A DNA stretch of 63,250 nt, taken from positions 1 through 63,250 of the forward strand of contig JAFAEX010000133.1 of the NCBI GenBank assembly GCA_023423795.1, given 5' to 3'. Below are positions 34,623 through 43,841 of the stretch, piece after piece. Below the pieces are notes generated by a model. That model was not told the origin of the DNA, ran no database searches, and saw only the letters and a program-made list of their open reading frames with translations. Within the stretch, counting starts at the first letter, position 1; every line of letters begins with the position of its first letter. A program made the translations under genes and the position numbers. The DNA is from Chloroflexota bacterium. Lineage in GTDB: Bacteria; Chloroflexota; Chloroflexia; Thermomicrobiales; UBA6265.

Positions 34623-36356
34623 TCAGTCGGCGGCGGCGGCCAGCGTGCCGGCATTGCCGATGGGGCAGCAGCCGGCGGGGCAGACGCCATCGACGATGTG
34701 CGCCCGGAATTCCTCGGGGTACTGCTGCATCATACCGAGCAGGGGCATGGGCGCGACCTGCCCGAGTCCGCACAGCGAAAGCTCGATGACGTGCTTGCTG
34801 GTGCGCTCGATCAGCGTGAGGTCGGCCAGCGAGCCGCGGCCCATGCGGATGCGGTCCACAACCTCAACGAGAGCAGGGTTGCCGAGGCGGCAGGGGACGC
34901 ACTTGGAGCATGACTCGTAGCGGTTAAACGCGGTGAGGTAGCGAGCGTAATCGACCGAGCAGACGGTGGTGTCGAACACCGCGAATCCGCCCGAGCCGAG
35001 CATGCCGCCGACATCGGTGAGGGAATCGAAGTCCACCGGAAGGTCGAGGTGTTCTTCCTTGAGCGGGCCGGCGGAAACGCCGCCGGTCTGGATGCCCTTG
35101 AAGGTGTAACCCGGCCGCAGCCCGCCCCAGCATTCATCGAGGAGGGTGCGCAGGGTGATGCCCATCGGCACCTCGACCAGCCCGGTGGTGTTCATCGGCC
35201 CCTGCACCGTCATCAACTTGGTGCCCTTGGAGCCTTCCGTGCCGATCGAGGCGTACCATTCGCCGCCCTTGAGGATGATGTCCGGGATGTTGGCTAACGT
35301 CTCGGTGTTGTTGGCGACGGTCGGGCGCTTCCAGATGCCCTCTTCGACCGAGCGCGGCGGCTTGGTGCGCGGCTGACCGCGGACGCCCATGATGGAGTAC
35401 ATCAGGGCCGAACCTTCGCCGCACACGTAGGCGCCGCCGCCGGTGCGGACGCGGAAGAAGACGTCCTTCCCGGTGCCGAGCACGTTCTTGCCGATCAGGC
35501 CGAGTTTCTCGGCGTCGGCGACGGCCTTGCGGAAGCGCTTGATCGCCAGCGGGTACTCGCCGCCGATGTAGTTGTAGCCGCGCTCCGAGCCGACGGCGAT
35601 GCAGGCGATGAGGATGCCTTCGAGGATCCGGTGCGGGTCGCTCTCGTGAAGCTTGCGGTCCTTGTAGACGTTCGGTTCGCCCTCGTGGGAGTTGCAGACG
35701 ACGAACTTGGGCGTGACCCGCGCCTTGCGGCCGCTTTCCCATTTGATACCGGCCGGGAAACCGGCGCCGCCGCGGCCGCGGATGTTCGCCGTGGTGACCT
35801 CGGCGATCGTCTCTTCCTGGGTGAGGTCGAACAGGACCTTCAGGTAGGCGCTGTAGGCCCCGCGCGCGACCGCGTCTTCGATCGACCACGGGTCGATGAT
35901 GCCGGCGTTCTGGAGCACGAGGCGCTGCTGGTGCTTGAAGAAGGGGTGCGCCGACAGGGGAGGAATGCCGTTGAACGGTTCGTCGGCGCGGACGCCGATG
36001 GCGAGGTCGGTACGCTCGCCGCCGAGCAGGGTCGCGGCGTCCTCGGGCGTCACGTTGCCGTAGACGACCGGCGGTTCGCCGGGACGCTTGATCTCGACCC
36101 ACGGCTCCATCCAGAGCGCGCCGTTGCCGCTGACCTCGCGCACGATGAGGTCGGTGGCGGCGCCGATGGCCTTGAAGGCATCGAGGACCTTGTCGGCGCC
36201 CTTGGGGATGGAGGAACTATCCAGCCCGACGCTGACGACGGTGTGGGGACCGTTCCACATGTCGTGCCAGCGCTGCTCGGCGGTCGAGCGGAAGCGCTCG
36301 AAATCTGCGCGGGATTCGAGCCGGGACAGTGCGTCCATGGGCGTGCCGGTCTCCAT
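34623..36356 (-). CDS. nuoF: NADH-binding (NuoF-like, 51 kDa) oxidoreductase subunit
   Basis: A 577-residue flavoprotein. An N-terminal thioredoxin-like domain (about 35-120) precedes the NADH/FMN module, with GRGGAGFPAGIKW (NADH loop), CNSHEGEPNVYKDR and GAYVCGEGSALMYSIMG (FMN contacts), then SLBB and a C-terminal 4Fe-4S site (CSKCVPCRLGN and the later CGLGQ). The extra N-terminal domain is seen in HoxF and formate-dehydrogenase beta subunits, not in plain NuoF. It accepts electrons from NADH, or gives them to NAD, for a partner complex. The ATG at 36356 overlaps the nuoE stop. No other Nuo subunit, hydrogenase or formate dehydrogenase is in the window. Confidence 0.9.
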   Translation of the reverse strand: METGTPMDALSRLESRADFERFRSTAEQRWHDMWNGPHTVVSVGLDSSSIPKGADKVLDAFKAIGAATDLIVREVSGNGALWMEPWVEIKRPGEPPVVYGNVTPEDAATLLGGERTDLAIGVRADEPFNGIPPLSAHPFFKHQQRLVLQNAGIIDPWSIEDAVARGAYSAYLKVLFDLTQEETIAEVTTANIRGRGGAGFPAGIKWESGRKARVTPKFVVCNSHEGEPNVYKDRKLHESDPHRILEGILIACIAVGSERGYNYIGGEYPLAIKRFRKAVADAEKLGLIGKNVLGTGKDVFFRVRTGGGAYVCGEGSALMYSIMGVRGQPRTKPPRSVEEGIWKRPTVANNTETLANIPDIILKGGEWYASIGTEGSKGTKLMTVQGPMNTTGLVEVPMGITLRTLLDECWGGLRPGYTFKGIQTGGVSAGPLKEEHLDLPVDFDSLTDVGGMLGSGGFAVFDTTVCSVDYARYLTAFNRYESCSKCVPCRLGNPALVEVVDRIRMGRGSLADLTLIERTSKHVIELSLCGLGQVAPMPLLGMMQQYPEEFRAHIVDGVCPAGCCPIGNAGTLAAAAD

Positions 36357-36910
36357 CAATGGTGCGCGTCCTTCCAGCTCCCGCCGGCCTCGATGGCCCG
36401 GCGAAGCACCTCGTTGAGTTTCTCGGTGGTGAGGTTGCCGTGGTAGTCGGCGTCCAGCTTGCAGAACGGCGCGCGGTCGCAGACGCCGAGGCAGCCGTTG
36501 ACGACCTGGACCGTCAGTTCCCCGTCGGCGGTGGTTTCGCCGTCGGAGATGCCCCAGGTGTCCTGCAATTCCTGCACGAGGGCCTGGGAGCCCATGACGT
36601 AGCAGGACATGCCGTGGCAGAGCAGCATGAAATGCTTGCCGCGCGGCTTGGTGCGGAAGTCCGCGTAGAAGGTGAGCAGGCCGTAAACCCGCGAGGCGCT
36701 GGTGCCGAGGTGCTCGGCGACGACCTCGGCCGCCTCCAGCGAGACGTAGCCGAAGTGCTCGTTGACCTCCTGGAGCGCGGCGAGGATGAGTTCCTGCGCC
36801 TCCTGGTGGTCCTGCGGCTTGAAGTGGGACAGCAACTGGCGGACGACGTCGAGGTCGATCGCGTCCTCGTCCGTGCCCGGGGCGTGTCCGGGGTGCACTG
36901 CTTCCGCCAC
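36356..36910 (-). CDS. nuoE: NuoE-like 2Fe-2S subunit (24 kDa)
   Basis: A 184-residue thioredoxin-fold ferredoxin with the four cluster cysteines Cys98, Cys103, Cys140 and Cys144 (CHGMSC and NGCLGVC). It passes electrons between the NuoF flavin and a partner. The GTG at 36910 follows a GAGG/GGAG-rich stretch and is preferred over a start at 37012, which adds an Arg/Pro-rich tail. The stop overlaps the nuoF start, so the subunits are made together. The pair may belong to a bifurcating dehydrogenase encoded elsewhere. Confidence 0.9.
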   Translation of the reverse strand: MAEAVHPGHAPGTDEDAIDLDVVRQLLSHFKPQDHQEAQELILAALQEVNEHFGYVSLEAAEVVAEHLGTSASRVYGLLTFYADFRTKPRGKHFMLLCHGMSCYVMGSQALVQELQDTWGISDGETTADGELTVQVVNGCLGVCDRAPFCKLDADYHGNLTTEKLNEVLRRAIEAGGSWKDAHH

Positions 36911-37073
36911 TCCAACCCTCGCTGACGTTTCACCGGCTGCCGGGCGCGCCGACGCTGGGCGCCGGGGCGCGAACCCGCATGGCAGTATAGGTTTGGCGCC
37001 GGGACGGGTCAACGCGAACGCGGGGCCTCAGCGCGGCATCGTAGCCGCACGCTGCGCTTGACGACGAACGGAA

Positions 37074-37111
37074 ACGGCCGCTAGCAGGGGTCAATCCCTG
37101 CCGGCGGCCGT
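37074..37111 (-). terminator. Terminator of the zinc-ribbon/DUF151 unit
   Basis: A 16-bp stem with two mismatches (37074-37089 with 37096-37111) and a 6-nt loop. On the minus strand it is followed by TTTCCGTTC and lies 14 nt past the stop of the zinc-ribbon gene. Confidence 0.72.
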
Positions 37112-37125
37112 GATGCTTCGGTGGG

Positions 37126-37497
37126 CTAGCGCGAGCCGAACAACCGGTTGAAATCGCCGTCGAAGCCGGAGAGGAACCCGTGCATCTCCAGCACGTCGTC
37201 GATCGAGACGGGATCGCCGGCGGGGAGGGTATCTTCCGGCTGGAGGTCGATGCCTGAGGGCGCTTCGGACAACCGGCGCAGGGCGAGCTGCGCCTCGGCC
37301 GGGTCGCCGTCGCCGAGCACCGCCGCCACGAAGTTGCGGGCGTGGCACTCGGTGCAGGTGACCACCATCATCCACATGTCCTGGGTGCGCGAAACGATGC
37401 GGATGTCGTCCTGGACGAACTCGTGATGGCAGACCGAGCAGCGCTCCATCCGGTCCAGCACGACGCGCTTGATCTGCTTCTCGGAGGTGTTGTCCAT
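37126..37497 (-). CDS. Small zinc-ribbon hypothetical protein
   Basis: A 123-residue protein with a CxxC pair at Cys20-Cys23 (CSVCHHEF) and another at Cys48-Cys51 (CTECHARN), forming a zinc ribbon. The C-terminal half is acidic and has no motif I recognise. There is no leader, so it is cytosolic. It starts 17 nt after the DUF151 stop and is probably its operon partner. Nucleic-acid or protein binding is possible but unproven. Confidence 0.7.
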   Translation of the reverse strand: MDNTSEKQIKRVVLDRMERCSVCHHEFVQDDIRIVSRTQDMWMMVVTCTECHARNFVAAVLGDGDPAEAQLALRRLSEAPSGIDLQPEDTLPAGDPVSIDDVLEMHGFLSGFDGDFNRLFGSR

Positions 37498-37514
37498 GAT
37501 GGCGCCCGGGGGCG

Positions 37515-38066
37515 TCAGTTTCCTTTCTTGCGGTCGAAGTCGTCGAGGTCGAGGGTGTTGATGAAGTCGCGGAACACGGAGAGTTGCTCCGCGCCGGGGG
37601 GCGCCTCGTCGCCGCCGCTTTCAGGGGCTTCGGCGTCCTCGTCGTCGTCCTCGTCGTCGTCGCCGAGCGTCACGCCGGCGCGGTCCATCACGCCTTCATC
37701 TACGAGGATCGGCACCCGCGCCCGGACGGCGAGCGCGATCGCGTCGCTGGGGCGGGAGTCGATCTCGACGGTGCGGCCGTTCTGGTCGATCACGATGCGC
37801 GCGTAGAAGACATCCTGCGACAGGTCGGTGACTACGATGCGGTCAACCGTGCCGCCGAGGTCGCCGATCAAGGAGCGCATGAGGTCATAGGGGAGAGGCC
37901 GAGCGGCCGTCACCCCCTGGAGCTCCATGGCGATCGCCTCGGCCTCGTACGCGCCGATCCAGATGGGGAGGTGCCGTTCGCCGGCGACCTCCTTGAGGAT
38001 CACCACCCGGTGCTGGGTGACGAGGCTGACGCGGATCGATTCGACCACGGTTTCGATCATCGGCAT
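37515..38066 (-). CDS. DUF151 (bifunctional nuclease-type) protein
   Basis: A 183-residue protein whose first 125 residues are the DUF151 fold: RVVILKEVAGERHLPIWIG, ELQGVTAARPLPYDLM and the conserved EIDSRPSDAIALAVR. Plant and some bacterial members have been reported as nucleases. A run of Asp and Glu (GDDDEDDDEDAEAPE) follows, absent from typical members. The ATG at 38066 has AAGGGG upstream. It lies between lepB (166 nt away) and the zinc-ribbon gene. Confidence 0.85.
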   Translation of the reverse strand: MPMIETVVESIRVSLVTQHRVVILKEVAGERHLPIWIGAYEAEAIAMELQGVTAARPLPYDLMRSLIGDLGGTVDRIVVTDLSQDVFYARIVIDQNGRTVEIDSRPSDAIALAVRARVPILVDEGVMDRAGVTLGDDDEDDDEDAEAPESGGDEAPPGAEQLSVFRDFINTLDLDDFDRKKGN

Positions 38067-38232
38067 GACCCCTTGCGGCCGGTTGCCAACAGCCGAAGGC
38101 GGGAACGGAGGGGATGATGCCCGACGGGAACGTCGAGACGGCCGGCGGGAGCTTCGCCACCCGCGTGTGAAGTTTACACCGCCCGTCCGAACGGCCACCA
38201 ATGGTGGTGCGGCGTCCGCGCCCGGCCGCGTG

Positions 38233-39081
38233 TCACGGGGTCGGGGTCGCGACAACCTGTCCGCGCCGTTCGCCGCGCTCGCGCCGCGGCCGGTCTTCCC
38301 GATTGCGGCGGGCGCGCCGGCGCTCGGCGGTCGCTTCGGCCGGTGCGGCGACCGGCGTGGCCAGCGCGACGGTTTCGGGAATGCCGGGGTAGTCGTGGTG
38401 CGGCACGAGACCGGCGTCGGAAAGCGGCCAGTAGGCGAACCAGGCCTTGCCGATCACGTTCTCGACCGGCACCGGCCCGAACACGCGGGAATCGGACGAG
38501 TTGGTGCGATTGTCGCCGAGGACGTAGACCTGCCCCTCGGGCACGACCACGTCGCATTCTTCGTTGCGGCCGCAGGTGGTTTCGTCCACGATGTAAGGCT
38601 CTTCGAGCAACTGGCCGTTGACGAAGACGTGCCCGTCCGCGAACGTGACCTGCTCGCCGGGCAGCCCGATGATGCGCTTGATGTATGGCTTGTTGGAGCG
38701 GGTCGGCGGGTCGAAGACGATGATGTCGCCCCGCTCCGGTGGCGAGAACGGGTAGAACGCGGCGTCGTCCGGGTCGTCCTCGCCGGGGAGGATGCCGTGC
38801 AGCCAGCCGAGGTCGATGTTGCGGTAGGCGTTGCGGTTGACGAGCAGCATCTCCTCGTTGTGGAGGTTCGGCGCCATGCTCTGCCCATCGACCTTGAAGT
38901 TGAGGACGACGAGGCGGACGGCGAAGAAGATCAGCGCCGCCAGCAGCAGCGTTTCGACGATCTCGCGAACGGCGCGGCCGGCCGTGCTTCCCGATTTCGG
39001 CGCCGCAACGTCGGGCGCCGTGGTTGAGGCCGGATCGTTTCCGGGGATGGGCAGCGGGTTGTCTGGGGTGCTCTGGGCCAT
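38233..39081 (-). CDS. lepB: Signal peptidase I
   Basis: A 282-residue membrane protease that removes signal peptides from Sec and Tat cargo. One transmembrane helix (about 42-62) is followed by the catalytic Ser68 in GQSMAP and the general-base Lys135 in YIKRIIGLPG. GDNRTNSSDSR is also intact. A 60-residue C-terminal extension is unusually basic (ERRRARRNREDRPRRERGERR). A loop inserted near 95-115 is Asp-rich. It sits near tatA and secG, so export genes are grouped. Confidence 0.94.
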   Translation of the reverse strand: MAQSTPDNPLPIPGNDPASTTAPDVAAPKSGSTAGRAVREIVETLLLAALIFFAVRLVVLNFKVDGQSMAPNLHNEEMLLVNRNAYRNIDLGWLHGILPGEDDPDDAAFYPFSPPERGDIIVFDPPTRSNKPYIKRIIGLPGEQVTFADGHVFVNGQLLEEPYIVDETTCGRNEECDVVVPEGQVYVLGDNRTNSSDSRVFGPVPVENVIGKAWFAYWPLSDAGLVPHHDYPGIPETVALATPVAAPAEATAERRRARRNREDRPRRERGERRGQVVATPTP

Positions 39082-39138
39082 GCGTGCCTCAGCCGGCCGG
39101 GGCGGCGACCGGATGCGAAAACGGGCGGAACAACGAAA

Positions 39139-39164
39139 CGAGCGGGGCGTTGCGGCCCCGCTCG
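39139..39164 (-). terminator. Terminator of tatA
   Basis: A perfect 10-bp stem (39139-39148 with 39155-39164) with a 6-nt loop. On the minus strand it is followed by TTTCGTTGTT, giving a textbook intrinsic terminator about 50 nt past the tatA stop. Confidence 0.8.
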
Positions 39165-39213
39165 GTCGCGCGTTGACCCCGAACGCCGTTTGCGGCGGTT
39201 CGCCGGTTCGTTG

Positions 39214-39504
39214 CTAGACCTGGTCGGCGCGGGTGTCGCGCGGATCGGCCGGGGCAACGCCGTCGTCGATGATCGTCTCGGACTCGATCACCGTGGTCGC
39301 GGAGTCGGCAACCGTCGCGTTGGTCGCCGTCGCGGTGGTTGCGGAAGCGGTGGACGTGCTGCCGACCACGTCGTTCGCCTCGTTCCTGAACTCCTTGACG
39401 CCCTGACCCAGCGACTTCGCGACGTCGGGCAGCTTCCCGGCGCCGAAGATGATCATGATGATGACGAGGACGATGACGAGTTCCTGCCAACCCAAACCGG
39501 CCAT
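39214..39504 (-). CDS. tatA: Twin-arginine translocase TatA/E subunit
   Basis: A 96-residue protein with one N-terminal helix (WQELVIVLVIIMIIFGAGKL, about 6-25) followed by the amphipathic helix (LPDVAKSLGQGVKEFRNE). FGAGKLPDVAKSLG is the family hallmark. The tail is a Thr/Ala/Ser-rich low-complexity region. It forms the protein-conducting part of the Tat system, which the RR leaders at 11.4 and 43.8 kb would use. No tatC is in the window. Confidence 0.93.
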   Translation of the reverse strand: MAGLGWQELVIVLVIIMIIFGAGKLPDVAKSLGQGVKEFRNEANDVVGSTSTASATTATATNATVADSATTVIESETIIDDGVAPADPRDTRADQV

Positions 39505-39634
39505 GCCGTGAATCTCCTGTCGTTGCTCCGGCGCTGCCGCGTCGCTCGCCGGTTCGGGATCGTCGTGTCGGTGCCCGAGTATAGGACCGCGTCGCCGGCA
39601 GCCGCAACGCCGCGCGGGCGGCGTTTGGTCCTGC

Positions 39635-39856
39635 CTAGCGCACCGCGCCGGCGGCGATCGCCAGCAGGACGAAGACGACCGACGTGCCGATGGTGAATTG
39701 GAACAACGTCTTTTCTACGCCACGCCGGGTGCGGTTGATCGACCCGGCGTCGCCGCCGAACGCGCCGGAGAAGGACGAGCCCTTCGTCTGCAGGAGGATC
39801 ACCCCGATGAGGACCACCGAGACGATGATGATGGCGATGTCGAACGCGGCCTCCAC
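39635..39856 (-). CDS. secG: Preprotein translocase subunit SecG
   Basis: A 73-residue protein with two transmembrane helices (about 5-23 and 52-70) and the intervening LLQTKGSSFSGAFGG signature of SecG. It assists SecYEG-mediated export. It follows pgk by 95 nt, a linkage (gap-pgk...secG) common in bacteria. Confidence 0.93.
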   Translation of the reverse strand: MEAAFDIAIIIVSVVLIGVILLQTKGSSFSGAFGGDAGSINRTRRGVEKTLFQFTIGTSVVFVLLAIAAGAVR

Positions 39857-39951
39857 GGAACCTCCTCAGGCATTGCACACACGCCCGCCGCGCCCGGCGG
39901 CGGGCGACCCGGAAGGCTAGCACGTCCGTGCGGATGCGGGCGAATCACGGC

Positions 39952-41130
39952 TCAGGCGTCGGGGATAGCGGCCAGCCCGGGCAGGGTGCGGCCTTCCAGA
40001 AGTTCCAGCGACGCGCCGCCGCCGGTCGAGATATGGCCGATGCGATCGGCGAGCCCGGCTTGCTCGACCGCGGCGACCGAATCACCGCCGCCGACGACGG
40101 TGAAGCCGGGAGAGGCGGCGACCGCCTCGGCGACGCCGTGGGTGCCCGCGGCGAAGGGGCTTCGCTCGAAGACGCCCATCGGGCCGTTCCAGAAGACCGT
40201 GCCGGCCGTCGCGATGATCGCGGCGAAGGCACGCACCGTGTCCGGGCCGATGTCGAAGATCGAGGCATCGGCCGGGATGGCATCGATTGGGACGACCGTT
40301 CCGGCGGCGGCATCGATCGCGCTGGCGACGACGGCGTCGGTCGGGAGCGCGACGTTCACGCCGCGTTCACGGGCGCGGTCGAGGATGCGGCGGGCGTCGT
40401 CGAGGCAGCCGCGCTCGGCGAGCGACGAGCCGACCTCGATCCCCTGCGCGAGCAGGAAGGTGTTGGCCATGCCGCCGCCGATAAGGAGCGCATCCACCCG
40501 GTCCAGCAAGTGCTCGACGACCCCGATCTTGTCCGACACCTTCGCGCCGCCGAGGATCGCGACGAAGGGCCGTTCGGGCTCTCGCAGCAGCCGGGAAAGC
40601 GTGTCGGCCTCGGCCAGCAGCAGCAATCCGGCGTAAGCCGGGAGCCGCCCGGCGACGCCGACGACGGAGGCGTGGGCGCGGTGGGCCGCGCCGAAGGCGT
40701 CGTTCACGAAGACATCGGCCAGGCTCGCGAGGTCGGCGGCGTACGCGTCGTTGTTGGCTTCCTCGCCGGGATCGAACCGCAGGTTTTCCAGCAGCAGGAC
40801 GCCGCCCGGCGCGAGCGCATCGACGGCGGCCGTCGCCTCGTCTCCGGTCGTCTCCGGGATGAACGCAACGGGCGCGCCGAGCAGATCTTCGAGGCGCTTC
40901 GCAACGGGCGCCAGCGTGTAGCGGTCGTCGCGCTTGCCCTTCGGGCGGCCGAGGTGGCTGGCGAGCACGATCCGCGCGCCGCGGTCGCGCAGCAGGCGGA
41001 TCGTGGGGAGCGCGGCCCGGATGCGGGTGTCGTCGGCGACCTCGCCGCCGTCCAGCGGCACGTTGAAATCGACGCGCACGAGCACGCGCTTGCCGGCGAC
41101 CTCGGCGTCGGCGACGGATCGCTTGGTCAT
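39952..41130 (-). CDS. pgk: Phosphoglycerate kinase
   Basis: A 392-residue glycolytic enzyme that transfers phosphate from 1,3-bisphosphoglycerate to ADP. VLVRVDFNVPLDGG, ASHLGRPKG, the hinge region, GGAKVSDKIGV and GGGDSVAAVEQ are all intact. The ATG at 41130 is chosen because the conserved domain begins 12 residues later; the frame stays open far upstream through gap antisense sequence. It lies 28 nt after gap, so they form one operon. Confidence 0.96.
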   Translation of the reverse strand: MTKRSVADAEVAGKRVLVRVDFNVPLDGGEVADDTRIRAALPTIRLLRDRGARIVLASHLGRPKGKRDDRYTLAPVAKRLEDLLGAPVAFIPETTGDEATAAVDALAPGGVLLLENLRFDPGEEANNDAYAADLASLADVFVNDAFGAAHRAHASVVGVAGRLPAYAGLLLLAEADTLSRLLREPERPFVAILGGAKVSDKIGVVEHLLDRVDALLIGGGMANTFLLAQGIEVGSSLAERGCLDDARRILDRARERGVNVALPTDAVVASAIDAAAGTVVPIDAIPADASIFDIGPDTVRAFAAIIATAGTVFWNGPMGVFERSPFAAGTHGVAEAVAASPGFTVVGGGDSVAAVEQAGLADRIGHISTGGGASLELLEGRTLPGLAAIPDA

Positions 41131-41158
41131 CGCTCGCCCCGCTCCCCGCGAATGGCTG

Positions 41159-42220
41159 CTACTCGTCGTCCTCGTCCTCGTCGTCCTCGTCGTCGCCCGT
41201 GGGGAAGCCCTTTTCGCAGACGAGGGCGGCCAGTTCGGCCACGCGGCAGGAGTAGCCCCATTCGTTGTCGTACCAGGCGACGACCTTGACCATGTTTTCG
41301 CCGATGACCATCGTGGACGCGCCATCGACGATGGCCGAGCGGGGGTCTTCGCGGAAGTCGCTGGAAACGAGCGGCTCGTCGGTGTAGCCAAGGATGCCCT
41401 GCATGGCGTCGCTGGCGGCGGCGTCCTTGAGCGCCTGGTTGACGGAGCGGACGGTGGCCTTGGCGTCCGTCTCGATCACGAAGTCGATCAGGGAGACGGT
41501 CGGGGTGGGCACGCGCAGCGAGAAGCCGTCGAACTTGCCCTTGAGTTCGGGGATGACCAACGCCACGGCCTTGGCCGCGCCGGTGGTCGTCGGAATGATG
41601 TTGACGGCGGCCGAGCGCGCCCGGCGCAGGTCCTTGTGCGGGCCGTCGAGGATGACCTGGTCGTTGGTGTAGGAGTGGATCGTGGTCATCAAGCCCTTCT
41701 TGATGCCGAACCGCTCCAGCAGGACCTTGGCGACGGGCGCGAGGCAGTTGGTGGTGCAGGAGGCGTTGGAGATGATGTCGTGTTCTTCGGGATCGTAGGC
41801 ATCCTCGTTGACGCCGAGCACGATGGTGATGTCCTCGCCGGTGGCGGGCGCGGTGATGATGACCTTGTCGGCGCCAGCGTCGATGTGGCCCTCGGCGTCG
41901 GCGGCCTTGGTGAAGCGGCCGGTCGATTCGATGACCAGGTCCACCTCGAGGTCGTCCCACGGCAGGTCGGCCGGACTCTTGCCGGCAGAGACTTTGATCT
42001 CCTTGCCGTTGACCTTGAGCGCGTTGCGGGTGGACGTCACCTCGGCGTCGAAGCGGCCGTAGGTGGAGTCGTACTTGAGCAAGTGGGCGAGGCCCTTGGT
42101 ATCCATCAGGTCGTTGATCCCGACGACTTCGTAGAGGTCGTCGAACCCACCTTGCTGGATCGCCTTGAAGACCTGGCGGCCGATGCGGCCGAACCCGTTG
42201 ATGCCGACGCGGTACACCAT
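41159..42220 (-). CDS. gap: Glyceraldehyde-3-phosphate dehydrogenase, type I, with acidic tail
   Basis: A 353-residue NAD-dependent enzyme of glycolysis. GINGFGRIGRQVFKA, the catalytic Cys155 in SNASCTTNC and WYDNEWGYS near the C-terminus are present. Asp near position 37 after the second strand favours NAD. The protein ends in an abnormal all-acidic tail (DDEDDEDEDDE) coded by a TCGTCC-type near-repeat. The tail may be a late addition and resembles acidic runs in other proteins here. It follows yvcK by 71 nt and precedes pgk by 28 nt. Confidence 0.96.
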   Translation of the reverse strand: MVYRVGINGFGRIGRQVFKAIQQGGFDDLYEVVGINDLMDTKGLAHLLKYDSTYGRFDAEVTSTRNALKVNGKEIKVSAGKSPADLPWDDLEVDLVIESTGRFTKAADAEGHIDAGADKVIITAPATGEDITIVLGVNEDAYDPEEHDIISNASCTTNCLAPVAKVLLERFGIKKGLMTTIHSYTNDQVILDGPHKDLRRARSAAVNIIPTTTGAAKAVALVIPELKGKFDGFSLRVPTPTVSLIDFVIETDAKATVRSVNQALKDAAASDAMQGILGYTDEPLVSSDFREDPRSAIVDGASTMVIGENMVKVVAWYDNEWGYSCRVAELAALVCEKGFPTGDDEDDEDEDDE

Positions 42221-42291
42221 TCGTCGATTCTCCCCCGTGATGTCCACGGATTGGGACTGGTCCAGTTCCGAACCGTCAGGACAACGATAGC

Positions 42292-43581
42292 CTAGTTGTG
42301 ACCGAATGCACGCTCCGCCGCGGCCTCGCGGGCGATTTCGAGCAGCACGTCGCTGAGTTTGTCCGGGTCGTGACGAAGCGGGTTGCGGTCGCTGACCACG
42401 TCCCGCGCGACCACCCGGAACGATCCATCCAGCCCGTCGAGCGAATCGGGCAGGACCGGGTCGATGGGGTCCTCGGCGGCCGACACCGCGGCGGCCGAGG
42501 CCGGGTTGCTGTTGACCAGCACGACGTCGATGACGTCCGGGCCGAGTTGGTCGAGCAGCACCCGCACGTGGTCTGCCGCCGTGAAACGGTCGGTTTCGCC
42601 GGGCTGGGTCGCCACGTTGCAGACGTAGACGACGACCGCGGGCGACCAGCGGACCGCTTGCGAGATGCCTTCGACGAGGAGATTCGGTAGCACACTCGTG
42701 TAGAGGCTGCCCGGCCCGAGGACGATCAGGTCGGCGTTCAGGAGCGCCCCGAAGGCGGGTTCGTAGACCGGGCACTGCTCGGGTTCGAGGAAGACGCGGA
42801 CGATTGGGGCGGTCTTCTTCTCGATGCTGGATTCGCCGCGCATGATCGCGCCGTCCTGCAACTCGGCGTTGAGGTGGACGTTCGCCAACGTGCTGGGCAG
42901 CACCCGCCCTCGGATGTTGAGCACGCTTGCGCTCTCGATGACGGCCTTCTCGAAACTGCCGGTAATCTGCGACAGCGCGGTGATGAAGAGATTGCCGAAC
43001 GAATGGCCCTGCAATTGCGAGCCGGGTTGGTCGAACCGGTACTGGAACAGCCGCGATACGAGGGACTCGTCGTCGGCAAGGGCCGCGAGGCAGTTGCGGA
43101 TGTCTCCGGGGGCCGGGATGTCGAATTCGGTGCGGATGCGGCCGGTGCTGCCGCCGTCGTCGGCGACGGTGACGACCGCGGTGATGCCGATGTCGTGCCG
43201 CTTCAAGCCGCGCAGCAGCGAGGAGAGCCCGGTGCCGCCACCGACGGCGACGACGACGAGCGAAGACGGGCTTGGGCCGAACCGGTGCTCGGCGACGATT
43301 TCGGCGAGGTGGCGGGTTTCGCCGGCCCGTGCGAGCAGCGGGCTTAGCAGCGATCGCCCCAGTTGGCGGACGCCGATCGCGATGCAGGCGAGCCCGAGGA
43401 GGAGGACCAGCGCGAAGCGGAGTTCCCGCGGGAGGAACTGGAGCGTGACCACCTGGACGAACCCGGAAAGCGCCGGCGGGAACGGGTAGTAGCGGTAGCC
43501 GTAGGTCAGCGCCATCGCCAGCGCCAGCCCGATGAGCACCGACCCGACGAGGATCAGCGCCACCCACCGCTTGATCGACAT
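42292..43581 (-). CDS. yvcK: YvcK/CofD-like gluconeogenesis factor with N-terminal membrane helices
   Basis: A 429-residue protein. Two N-terminal hydrophobic segments (about 8-26 and 45-65) precede a YvcK domain with VVVAVGGGTGLSSLLRGLK, VADDGGSTGRIR and PGDIRNCL. In Firmicutes and actinobacteria YvcK binds UDP-GlcNAc and links cell-wall synthesis to carbon metabolism. The ATG at 43581 is the first usable start, although residues before it (WRTWLRPG) resemble the family N-terminus, so a CTG start about 14 codons upstream is possible. It heads the yvcK-gap-pgk unit. Confidence 0.9.
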   Translation of the reverse strand: MSIKRWVALILVGSVLIGLALAMALTYGYRYYPFPPALSGFVQVVTLQFLPRELRFALVLLLGLACIAIGVRQLGRSLLSPLLARAGETRHLAEIVAEHRFGPSPSSLVVVAVGGGTGLSSLLRGLKRHDIGITAVVTVADDGGSTGRIRTEFDIPAPGDIRNCLAALADDESLVSRLFQYRFDQPGSQLQGHSFGNLFITALSQITGSFEKAVIESASVLNIRGRVLPSTLANVHLNAELQDGAIMRGESSIEKKTAPIVRVFLEPEQCPVYEPAFGALLNADLIVLGPGSLYTSVLPNLLVEGISQAVRWSPAVVVYVCNVATQPGETDRFTAADHVRVLLDQLGPDVIDVVLVNSNPASAAAVSAAEDPIDPVLPDSLDGLDGSFRVVARDVVSDRNPLRHDPDKLSDVLLEIAREAAAERAFGHN

Positions 43582-43841
43582 CCCCGGCCGCAGCCAGGTT
43601 CGCCACGCGCTCAGGTTCCACCCCCGGGAAAGGCCCGCGTTGCGGGCATGGATCGTCCCGCGCCGGCCGGACCTGGCCAAGGTGGGGAGCGGCGGGAGTA
43701 TAGCACCGGGACTACTTGGCCCCGGTCTGACCGTACACTGCGGAACGAAGCGCCGGTCCCGCTCGTTCCGAAGCACGATGGCCCCGTCGCGATCCCAACG
43801 AGCGGCGCGACGCGCCATCCCGCAAGGCGTGGAGGCAGTGC

